DNA from: Labilibacter sediminis
GTDB lineage: Bacteria > Bacteroidota > Bacteroidia > Bacteroidales > Marinilabiliaceae
NCBI RefSeq assembly: GCF_005877885.1
Contig: NZ_VCHY01000010.1
Coordinates: forward strand, 1 to 64,000
Direction of reading: 5' to 3'
Length of the DNA: 64,000 nt
Within the stretch, counting starts at the first letter, position 1; every line of letters starts with the position of its first letter. Both the position numbers and the translations under genes were made by a program. Below are positions 36,370-44,206 of this stretch, piece by piece. Under the pieces are notes generated by a model. The model was not told the DNA's origin and searched no databases. It saw only the letters and a program-made list of their open reading frames with translations.

Positions 36370-37644
36370 TTACCTTGTTGGATGTGTTTTTTGATTGTTC
36401 TTATTAAAGGATCTGTTTGAATTCAACCTCGAATACTCATCAAATCGTATATTTTCTTTTTTATACTGAGGTCTATCTATAACACTACTTAAATCACACT
36501 CAAAACCAATTAAGTATGCCCAAGGGCGATCTGGCCGTTGAGCAATATGACAAAGCCCCCAAGTAAACCCCCTACCATTCTTTATATCATCATATTTATC
36601 AGGACAATATAATCCTGCTGCATCTGGAGGTAAAACAATGTGTGCTTTCACCTCGAAATTTAATCCATCACTTGCCCACTGAACGGTATTCTTTTCTGGC
36701 CCATTGGCAGTAATAAGCGATGCTACACCATCTTTATAAGGCCAAACCAGCGCTTCGTGCCCACTTGCAGAAATCGGGTTCAAGGGATGCTTTTCGAAAG
36801 GTCCTTCTGGAGTTTCGGACAGAGCTACACCCATAGAAAAATCAGGATAAGGTTTTTTCAACTTACTCTGCACACCCATTGGATGAGCTTTGTAATACAT
36901 CCATATCTTGCCATCACGTACTATTAAATTTGGATCGTGTACTTTGTGACTGTCGAATGCTCCGTAAGATTTAATCTTACGACGATCATCTTCGTCACCT
37001 TCCCATTCCCCCATTTCGCCAGGCTCAAGCACTGGTGAAGGGTGACGATGCCATGGTCCTTCAGGAGAATCGGCCCAGGACATACCAATTACGTTACGTG
37101 TACGCTGCTTATATGGCGCCTTTACTGCCTGGTAGTATAAATAATACTTTCCTTTATACACCATAATATCAGGCGTAAATACACTTCTGTCATCAAATTC
37201 ACCTTTAGGTCCACGAGGAACTGCCACGCCTTGTTCTTCCCACGTTTCACCATCGGTAGATGTTGCGTAATAGATATCGCACAAATCCCATGTGTTGGCA
37301 GGCAACTTATCCGTTGCTCTTTTATACCCCACTGGAGGTGGTGTTTTTGGGCTTCGTGTATAATATACATAATACTTATCTCCAACTTTAATTATTGAAC
37401 TAGGATCGCGTCTGCTAATCCCCTCTTCATACCCCAATCCATTAATTTTCTTATAGGCGAAACAAGTAAAAAACTCATTTTCACGAGGTTCTTTATCCTC
37501 CCACTGAGTTTTATATCGCTTCATAGAAGCACTCAAATTAATATGTTCCTCTTCTGTATATTTTTTTTTACCATTCGAATGGCAAGCTGTGACTAATATT
37601 AGGACTGCTAATCCAATTCCCGACTGATATTTTCTAAAATTCAT
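36370..37644 (-). CDS. GH117-like glycoside hydrolase, lipoprotein (most canonical copy)
   Basis: 424 aa with SPII signal and lipobox LVTAC (Cys21). It matches characterised GH117 enzymes best of the three copies: SRRDPSSIIKVG (Asp80), CDIYYATSTDG, FDDRSVFTPDI near 150-160, SHKVHDPN (Asp237) and ASGHE (His296). The residues that act as base and acid in the family are in place. It lies upstream of SusC on the same strand with 240 bp between, so it may be in the same regulon but on its own promoter or on a read-through transcript. Predicted activity is removal of a terminal anhydro-sugar or a related non-reducing residue; the substrate is not certain. Confidence 0.87.
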   Translation of the reverse strand: MNFRKYQSGIGLAVLILVTACHSNGKKKYTEEEHINLSASMKRYKTQWEDKEPRENEFFTCFAYKKINGLGYEEGISRRDPSSIIKVGDKYYVYYTRSPKTPPPVGYKRATDKLPANTWDLCDIYYATSTDGETWEEQGVAVPRGPKGEFDDRSVFTPDIMVYKGKYYLYYQAVKAPYKQRTRNVIGMSWADSPEGPWHRHPSPVLEPGEMGEWEGDEDDRRKIKSYGAFDSHKVHDPNLIVRDGKIWMYYKAHPMGVQSKLKKPYPDFSMGVALSETPEGPFEKHPLNPISASGHEALVWPYKDGVASLITANGPEKNTVQWASDGLNFEVKAHIVLPPDAAGLYCPDKYDDIKNGRGFTWGLCHIAQRPDRPWAYLIGFECDLSSVIDRPQYKKENIRFDEYSRLNSNRSFNKNNQKTHPTR

Positions 37645-38149
37645 TTCTTAATTTTTTTGTAACTATTTTTTCGATCTCTACCCAAAACAAAATTTTCAGG
37701 AACCAATGTGTCCGAACAGCAACGAAATTAAATTAAGACGTACTTTATACATACCTTGAATATCCCAAACCCTACCACAAAACAACATCACACTATATAT
37801 CAACACATTATTGCAATTACAGTAATTTGATAAAAGTTATTTTTTTGAAGATGCCTAATTGGCAGGTAATGAACTTTGGTGAACTTTTTTCTAATATGAG
37901 CCTTAGAAAGTAATCTCCAATCTATATAACACTCATATTCAATTGATGCATTTATCCCACTATCTCACCATTTGCAAAGTATTTGAGAGGCAATGAATTT
38001 TGGAGAGACATAATTATGGTAATAAACGAAAGTAGTGCATATTGTAGCTTACTATATCAAATAGAGCATAGCTACGATGAAATTTTATAATGCAGAATGA
38101 ATTCCTAATAATAAAATCATATCAGCCATTATGGATTGGAATTGGCATT
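37645..38149. other. Intergenic region upstream of the GH117-like gene
   Basis: About 500 bp. It must contain the promoter for the leftward GH117-like gene. Two similar 15-bp blocks, AATGAACTTTGGTGA (37868-37882) and AATGAATTTTGGAGA (37992-38006), are 124 bp apart. A 24-codon frame on the plus strand (38016-38090, begins MVINESSAYC) has a GGAGAG ribosome site 8 bp before its ATG but no other support. No domain-bearing gene is present. Confidence 0.4.
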
Positions 38150-38188
38150 AAATGATAAGAGCTCAGTAAAACTGAGCTCTTATCATTT
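38150..38188 (-). terminator. Terminator of the GH29 gene
   Basis: Perfect 18-bp arms AAATGATAAGAGCTCAGT (38150-38167) and ACTGAGCTCTTATCATTT (38171-38188) with a 3-nt loop, immediately after the GH29 stop at 38203. The T-tail is weak but the stem is long. Confidence 0.75.
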
Positions 38189-38202
38189 AAATTTACAATA
38201 AA

Positions 38203-39846
38203 CTATTCTCCATCAACATCAATGGGCTCCATCTTTAGCAAAGGAAGTTCTGATGTCATACTATCCCAACCCTGGGTTTCTATTTTAAAACAAATGGCTG
38301 TTTTATTGGACGCCCGAAAGGGCGTTTTCACCAATAAACCTTCTTTGGTAACGCTCCATTCTATTTTTTCAGGGGAGTCAAGCACCGATACATTGGTAAT
38401 CTTTGTCTTATTTAACTTGCCTTCTGCAAAGGTTTTGATCAATACTTCTTTTTCACTTCCTGCCCATCCCATTTGAATGGCATACACGGCATTACCCTTC
38501 GTTGTAAACCTGATATTTTCTTCGTTGTATGGTTGGGTCATGGCTACAAAATGACCATTCCCTTTCAATCTTTTGGGGCCCTCGCCATAGGTAACAAAAG
38601 GTCGAGTACCATAAATGGCTTCCCCATTGGCACGTAACCATTCACCCATCTCCAATAAGCTCTTTTGCTGCGCTTCAGGGATAAGACCTTCTGCTGTTGG
38701 AGATATATTAAGTAAAAAGTTTCCGTTCTTACTTACAATATCAATGAGTATATGCAATAGGGTTTTTGACGATTTTATATCTAACTCTTCTGTATAAGAC
38801 CAGCTACCTGTCGTTGTCCATGTTCCGTCGCTTATAGTTCCATCTGTGAGCCAGGTATAATCCGTGAGCTCATCCATTCTGCCTTTTTCAAAATCGATGA
38901 CTCCAACATTTTGCGGTAAGTCTTTTTGCTTATAGGTAATCACCACTTCTTTTCCCCAGCTTTGGGCTGCATTGAGGTAGTATGCAGCAAACTCTTTCCT
39001 GTTTTTTTGAGGAAGTCTGTCCAACCAGGAATCAAACCAAATAATATCAGGTTTATAATTGTCTATCACCTCTTCTAACAGGTCATTCCACATGCCACAG
39101 AAATCTTGCCAAGGCATAGTTCCATATAACTTCTGTAGCTCTTTACTATCTTTGTTAACTCTTTCGGGCATTTCACGCTCCAAATACTTTTCACGGCCAT
39201 AATAATGCCACCTGCGTGCTGTGTTTAAGTCAGCCCCTTCAGGGTAACGACCAACCTTGGCATGGTGAAAGGTAGTTACCAACTTCATGTCCCTCTTGCG
39301 AATAGCGAGGGCCAACTCTCCAAGGACATCCATTCTTGGACCTGTTTTCACCGTATTCCATGGCGTTATCTTTGAATCCCACATAGCATAACCATCATGA
39401 TGCATGGTTACCGGACCAGCAAATTTAGCTCCTGACAATAAAAATAGGTCGGCCCATTTTTCAGCATTAAAAGCTGAAGCGCTAAACATGGGTATCAAAT
39501 CGTGGTATTCAAAATCTTTTGGTTCCCCATACTTTTTCTTATGAAAATCATGCTCTCTGTAAGTCTGAAAGCCTACTCCAACACCTTCATCTGAAACACC
39601 TTTGGGCTTTGGTTTACGGCCACTCACATGACCATACATCGTCCGTGGATAATGTTCGTTTCCATAGGCAGGCACGGAATAAGGCCCCCAATGAAAATAT
39701 ATTCCAAATTTAGCATCCTTAAACCATTCTGGCGATTCATTGTGTTTCCCTAACGCAGCCCAGTCTGTTTCATATTCTTGTGCCATACTTGTTATACCTG
39801 ATAACAACAGTAAACTCAAGCACACCATTCTTAAATTATTCATCAT
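38203..39846 (-). CDS. GH29 alpha-L-fucosidase
   Basis: 547 aa with signal peptide (about 1-23, ending SMAQ). The GH29 catalytic barrel is clear: WFKDAKFGIYFHWGPYSVPAY near 41-61, MHHDGYAMWDS near 148-158, TTFHHAKVGRYPEG, and PDIIWFDSWLD with the family nucleophile Asp272. A C-terminal beta-sandwich follows (about 440-530). It cleaves terminal alpha-L-fucose, often after desulfation, from a fucan or fucosylated glycan. No T9SS tail or lipobox, so it is likely periplasmic. It lies leftward between the beta-helix gene (295 bp upstream) and the GH117-like gene (558 bp downstream). Confidence 0.93.
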   Translation of the reverse strand: MMNNLRMVCLSLLLLSGITSMAQEYETDWAALGKHNESPEWFKDAKFGIYFHWGPYSVPAYGNEHYPRTMYGHVSGRKPKPKGVSDEGVGVGFQTYREHDFHKKKYGEPKDFEYHDLIPMFSASAFNAEKWADLFLLSGAKFAGPVTMHHDGYAMWDSKITPWNTVKTGPRMDVLGELALAIRKRDMKLVTTFHHAKVGRYPEGADLNTARRWHYYGREKYLEREMPERVNKDSKELQKLYGTMPWQDFCGMWNDLLEEVIDNYKPDIIWFDSWLDRLPQKNRKEFAAYYLNAAQSWGKEVVITYKQKDLPQNVGVIDFEKGRMDELTDYTWLTDGTISDGTWTTTGSWSYTEELDIKSSKTLLHILIDIVSKNGNFLLNISPTAEGLIPEAQQKSLLEMGEWLRANGEAIYGTRPFVTYGEGPKRLKGNGHFVAMTQPYNEENIRFTTKGNAVYAIQMGWAGSEKEVLIKTFAEGKLNKTKITNVSVLDSPEKIEWSVTKEGLLVKTPFRASNKTAICFKIETQGWDSMTSELPLLKMEPIDVDGE

Positions 39847-40141
39847 TAGAATCAGTATTTTCGATTATTTTTTTCCCTAAAGAAAACTCGCATTGTGCTT
39901 AATAAGCACCGACTTTTCTTTTTATTCATAAAGCAAATATTGTCTTTTATTGTTATTTGGGCTACACCGTATCTCTCAAAAACTACAACACTTCTTCTTA
40001 TCTGTCATATGGCTTCCGCCATTTTATTTAAAACCAGTCTGAGGTATAGCGCATTATTCTATAAAACTTAACCTGCCTCACTCCTTTGGCCAATTGAGCT
40101 GGTGTTTTGCTGTATTTCTTTTTGGCCCCCTTTATTTTATT
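39847..40141. other. Spacer between beta-helix gene and GH29 gene
   Basis: 295 bp, AT-rich, with no gene. It holds only a short inverted repeat ATGGCttccGCCAT near 40010-40023. Expected to contain the GH29 promoter; I see no clear consensus box. Confidence 0.4.
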
Positions 40142-42604
40142 CTACTGCTCAACTGTAAAGCTCCAAACTTCACCCTTTATAACATCATTATTCCTAATAG
40201 CATCTACTCTCCAGAAGATAGTTTCTCCTGGTCTCAAATCATGATTAAATGAGTAGATGTTATTATCGCCAACAAAGACCTTCCCTCCCTCTTTAGCATT
40301 TTCAATGTCAGATTGTGAACGACCTACATAAACAATGTGTTTATCGGTATCATAAGCACTAAGCCACATTAAATCGCAATCTTTTTTTGCTGTTATAGTT
40401 CCGTTCATTGGAACTGGTGTAGATGCATATGGAAACTTAAAGCCAGGAATCCAATAGTGTTTATCATTAGCTTCGTACGGACCAATATCAGGCTGATTAA
40501 TCCATGTATCAGCTCCTGTAAATACCACATCTTTCCAAGGTACATCTTTGTAGGTCATGGTATATCCGCCATCAATCAAACTTATACCCTCCCTTAAACG
40601 GAAGTCGAGGTTAGCCGGATCCCTCAATACTATTGATGGATCATCGTGATAATTGTTTCTTTGAATAGCCAATAAGGGTGATTTTCTTCTACCTCTTTGA
40701 TTGCCATCATCAAACACCTGTATATCTTTACCCACAATAGTAGGATGATCAGATGAAACCTCGGTTTCTTTTAGCCAATAGTCCTCCACCTGCTCATACT
40801 TGCCAGTGGCATTATTTTTTCTGGTTCCTGTCTTTTTCCAATCATACCCTCCTGCCGAAAGGTTAGCCACAATATTATTGGTCACAAATGTACATTCGTT
40901 TTTACTGGCCCATTGTTTCATATTAAACAATTCAAAACCTCCATCACCAATAATCAGATTATTATGTATTAAGTGGTCATCTCCTTTTATGGCAAAGCCT
41001 CCGGGAGTATTCCATGCTACATTGTAACTCATCTCACCAAAAGCATTGGCATAAGTTGGGTAACCACCCGCATCAAAACGATACGAACGTTTAGGATGGT
41101 CGTGCGACCAATTATAACGATAAATCACTTTATCACGCCCTCCCATTTGGAGTGAGGCTCCATCATATTGCAAACCTCCGAAGTGCATAATATTATTAAA
41201 CTCATATACAGAGGCTATTCCACCACCTTTAATACCAACGGAGGCACCCACATCATCAATGGTGACCCTACGTACAACAGACGGCTTATTGATACTCATT
41301 GATCTGGAGTCCAAACCTAGTGTAGTTTGTTGTGTGCGATATATCAATACGTTATCAATAACTAAACCATTACTTCTGCCTTCAAAGGCATTACCATCTA
41401 AATAAGTAAACTGGCAATTGATTAAAGCATTTCCATATACTTTATCTCTTGTTTCTTTTCCGTTAGGGTTTTCGATACGTGTTGTAACCGGCATATCAAA
41501 ATTACCTACTGAAAACTTTTGACTTGCTGAGAAATAGAAGTTGCAATCCTCCAAGCTACTATTTTCGCAACCTTTTAAAAGTGCAGCACCACCATAAAAA
41601 TCAAAACCCTGAATATGCAAGTTCTTACAATTCGTTACTTCCAACAGGTAATCTCTACGCTTACCCTCTATCTCTCCCTCTGCAGGCTTTTTACCATCAG
41701 GAGTGATAAAATACAGCGTTTTTGTTTTTTCATCATACCACCATTCCTCCTGAATATCCAGGGCTGCCAATCCCATTAAAAAGAACTGAATACCTGCATG
41801 GCCACTCTTTTTAAATTTCCCGGTCCCTTTATGCCAACCAATTCTATTATTCAAAAAAGTATTGGCCTCTTTCTGGATTTTGCCACTACCTGTAAACTTA
41901 GTGTCGTAGTCAAAATGACTTTCGCCCGCCTTATGATTGGTGATTCTGGTAGCCCAACTTCCCCAGGTATGACTCATCACCACAATGCCATCCCTAAAAG
42001 ATATCCCCAGATCTCCTAACATTTCTTCACGGTGCTTGCATTGAGAACGATCATAATGTAACCACTTAGATGATTCAGTCAGAGTATTCTCCGTTGTTAA
42101 ACCATCATATAATGTTCCTTTGGTACTGCTTACCTCTGCCCTACGCAAAACATAATAACGATCCAGTCGCCAGGGATCATCCCAACGTGCATTGGGCCAG
42201 CGTGCATCGCTCATTAATCGTCCTTTATAAATTAAACTGTAGATAGGTACTTCTACCTTTAAACTGTATAGTTTACCTTCCAATCTTTTCCATTGGGCTT
42301 CCTGAATTAATTTTCCTTCGGGCGAAAATGGCGTTACCTCTTTCCATTCACCATCCAATGGATCCGTTCCATCAAATACCACTTTTTCTCCCGGCATAGC
42401 TTTTATCACTATTGGCTTTGAAGCGGTACCCCTTAAATTATTTAAATTGTAAACTCCTTTATACTTACCCCCTTTAAATAAAACTATATCGCCTGCTTTT
42501 ACATTCCGTAGTCCCGTTGGGTTATTGGGAGATATTATTATTTCTTTAGCAAACCCGCTGACTGCTATTGCCAATAAAATCATTATATGTATTGTCGCTC
42601 TCAT
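40142..42604 (-). CDS. Beta-helix enzyme (ARWPN type) with FN3-like C-terminus
   Basis: About 820 aa from the ATG at 42604, which starts a clean signal peptide (MRATIHIMILLAIAVSGFA); a longer frame to 42682 adds 26 unlikely residues. After IIISPNNPTGLRNVKAGD comes a right-handed beta-helix with LIYKGRLMSDARWPN, DIQEEWWYDEKTKTLYFI and many Asn-rich turns (NYHDDPSIVLRDPANLDFRLREG near the end of the helix). The last 90 residues resemble an FN3-like module (STPVPMNGTITAKKDCDLMW to GEVWSFTVEQ) also found in the 1135-aa protein at 44207-47614. No T9SS tail, so periplasmic or loosely secreted. It is probably a hydrolase of the sulfated polymer, family unassigned (GH141-like or a fucanase-type beta-helix family). 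Confidence 0.75.
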   Translation of the reverse strand: MRATIHIMILLAIAVSGFAKEIIISPNNPTGLRNVKAGDIVLFKGGKYKGVYNLNNLRGTASKPIVIKAMPGEKVVFDGTDPLDGEWKEVTPFSPEGKLIQEAQWKRLEGKLYSLKVEVPIYSLIYKGRLMSDARWPNARWDDPWRLDRYYVLRRAEVSSTKGTLYDGLTTENTLTESSKWLHYDRSQCKHREEMLGDLGISFRDGIVVMSHTWGSWATRITNHKAGESHFDYDTKFTGSGKIQKEANTFLNNRIGWHKGTGKFKKSGHAGIQFFLMGLAALDIQEEWWYDEKTKTLYFITPDGKKPAEGEIEGKRRDYLLEVTNCKNLHIQGFDFYGGAALLKGCENSSLEDCNFYFSASQKFSVGNFDMPVTTRIENPNGKETRDKVYGNALINCQFTYLDGNAFEGRSNGLVIDNVLIYRTQQTTLGLDSRSMSINKPSVVRRVTIDDVGASVGIKGGGIASVYEFNNIMHFGGLQYDGASLQMGGRDKVIYRYNWSHDHPKRSYRFDAGGYPTYANAFGEMSYNVAWNTPGGFAIKGDDHLIHNNLIIGDGGFELFNMKQWASKNECTFVTNNIVANLSAGGYDWKKTGTRKNNATGKYEQVEDYWLKETEVSSDHPTIVGKDIQVFDDGNQRGRRKSPLLAIQRNNYHDDPSIVLRDPANLDFRLREGISLIDGGYTMTYKDVPWKDVVFTGADTWINQPDIGPYEANDKHYWIPGFKFPYASTPVPMNGTITAKKDCDLMWLSAYDTDKHIVYVGRSQSDIENAKEGGKVFVGDNNIYSFNHDLRPGETIFWRVDAIRNNDVIKGEVWSFTVEQ

Positions 42605-43100
42605 TGAAATCTTATTTAATTTTCTAATTGTAAACACTAAAAAACAATGATTCAATGATAAGTAGTACACCATATTACTCAAAATGTATTACAAATATTC
42701 CCTTTAGATCTAAGATAACTCTATTTGAATATTTAAGCCTATATTAAAATTCTCTCAAGAGAATAGTATAAAACCGCTATGGTTCAGTGGTAATTGAAGG
42801 CATGATATCTTTGAAAGGTTCGGTATACATTTGTAACAGAAATAACACAGGACTCAAATACCTGTCTATAGCCCAAGCCATTGTCATTCAATTAAGAGTT
42901 TCTCCTTATGAATTGCTTAATAATGAACCCTGTCCGGATTCTTAATTTATGTCTTTTATATAACGTATAAATTCGTGGTTTTGATTGGTACAATCCAGAA
43001 GGGATCATGTATAAATAGCTCCGGGTTTCCTGTCACAGTCAGGCGAGATAACTCAAACATTTTATTTAGGTTAAAACTCATATAGACCTTGGTTCATATA

Positions 43101-43118
43101 CACGGGATAAATCCCGTG
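43101..43118. repeat. Perfect palindrome, REP-like
   Basis: CACGGGAT-AA-ATCCCGTG, 8-bp arms around a 2-nt centre. It stands inside repeat-rich intergenic DNA and may be part of a dispersed element or a transcription-related hairpin. Confidence 0.5.
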
Positions 43119-43204
43119 CTTAGTTATAAAAAAAGATTCGAATAAGCGTTTACTCTATACCGTTCAAACCTCTATAATTGTTCAATAAATAGTAATTGCT
43201 TCGC

Positions 43205-43351
43205 AATTCTATTTTTCTCTATCCACTAATTTCACGAATTAGCCGAATTAGTTTTTCTTCGAAAAACAACTAATAGCAAAGCTGTTTTTAATTAGTTAAA
43301 TTCGAGAAATTCGTGGACAACAATTTAAGAAACAGCGAAGCTGATAGAATT
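43205..43351. repeat. Dispersed MITE-like intergenic repeat, copy B
   Basis: 147 bp bounded by the inverted pair AATTCTAT (43205-43212) and ATAGAATT (43344-43351); GCTTCGC just outside the left end is mirrored by GCGAAGC just inside the right end. The body matches 18935-19055 (copy A) in the same orientation with a few substitutions. The paired ends and non-coding body fit a miniature transposable or palindromic element. Confidence 0.75.
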
Positions 43352-43384
43352 CCCAAAAATCATTTTTTTTACCGAACACCAATA

Positions 43385-43747
43385 TTATAAAACACCAACA
43401 TCCCAATTTTCTTTTATTTGAGAGCCCCTATGACTTTCCATTTTTTTCATATTCTCTTCACCAATGATGGCTTTTACTTTTGGACTATAAACTTTTTTTA
43501 ATTCTGCAGCATAATTACGCAAAGATTCTTTATCCTTTTTGTGTTCATTTTTAAAATCAGCGAAGGCCTCATGTCTATCATTAAGCACAACTAACAAATC
43601 CTTTTTTTGCACTTCTGTTAAATCACAAACAGTAAGATATTTGTTATAATTGTTTTCCACCCTTTTATACTTATGTTGTATTTGAGAAAAAACATTTATA
43701 GATAATAATCCTACAATTACGAATACCAATAATTTTTTCAAATCCAT
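43385..43747 (-). CDS. Small secreted helical protein with VCDLTxxQ motif (paralogue)
   Basis: 120 aa with signal peptide (about 1-21, ending VFSQ). The mature chain is charged and helical: NNYNKYLTVCDLTEVQKKDLL near 33-53, NEHKKDKESLRNYAAELKKVY, and GEENMKKMESHRG. It aligns with the 112-aa protein at 24524-24862 over most of its length, including the VCDL[ST]xxQ block and the G[SE]EN[VM][QK]KM ending. The gene is the upstream-most of the leftward enzyme group and diverges from the T9SS beta-helix gene at 44207. Unknown function; two copies in enzyme operons suggest a role tied to the secreted glycan machinery. Confidence 0.7.
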   Translation of the reverse strand: MDLKKLLVFVIVGLLSINVFSQIQHKYKRVENNYNKYLTVCDLTEVQKKDLLVVLNDRHEAFADFKNEHKKDKESLRNYAAELKKVYSPKVKAIIGEENMKKMESHRGSQIKENWDVGVL

Positions 43748-44206
43748 AACTCAAAAATTTAAAATAAAACAATCTTTAATTAATAACCTGTTATTCACAA
43801 GTACTATCATTCTTAATAACCTGAATTCAACTTAAAATTTTAGGTTCAGACCGCCTATAAATAATATGGTTTAATTATCGGAGATAATTAATCCACATAG
43901 GACGTTATTGCTCTAAAAAATTACATTTAATGCAAAGTAATTTTTTTTTTGAGATGAAAAATCTTCATTCCACAGCGATATGTCTCCCTACGCTTAATGA
44001 CACAAAAGAATCTTCACAGAGTTTAATGAAGAATATTACAACCCTGTGTAATATTTGTGTTAGTTGTTAACATCCAACACCCTGTCATTCTCCTCCCAAT
44101 TAACTTATTGATACTTCATTGATGCTTTATGAATACATCTTAATATAAAAATCCTCCATATTGCCCTAATAATAAAATTGACATCACCCACATAAAAAGA
44201 ATTACG
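43748..44206. promoter_or_regulatory. Divergent promoter region
   Basis: 459 bp between the leftward small protein gene and the rightward modular beta-helix gene. Contains a direct repeat TTAATAACCTG at 43780-43790 and 43813-43823 (33 bp apart, about three helical turns), which could be half-sites for an AraC-type regulator, and an inverted pair ATTATC/GATAAT near 43875. No gene is visible. Confidence 0.45.

Larger units (their letters stand above)
42605..43384. other. Repeat-bearing spacer
   Basis: About 780 bp without a gene. From right to left it holds copy B of the MITE-like repeat (43205-43351), a perfect short palindrome CACGGGATAAATCCCGTG (43101-43118) and a segment TACAATCCAGAAGGGATC near 42990 of a kind often repeated in Bacteroidota genomes. 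The promoter of the beta-helix gene should lie near its left end. A tRNA-like look around 42775-42840 does not fold as a cloverleaf. Confidence 0.5.

Noticed and set aside
42775-42840. tRNA-like stretch (GGTTCAGTGGTA)
   Set aside because: D-loop resemblance only; no acceptor pairing, anticodon stem or T-arm could be drawn.
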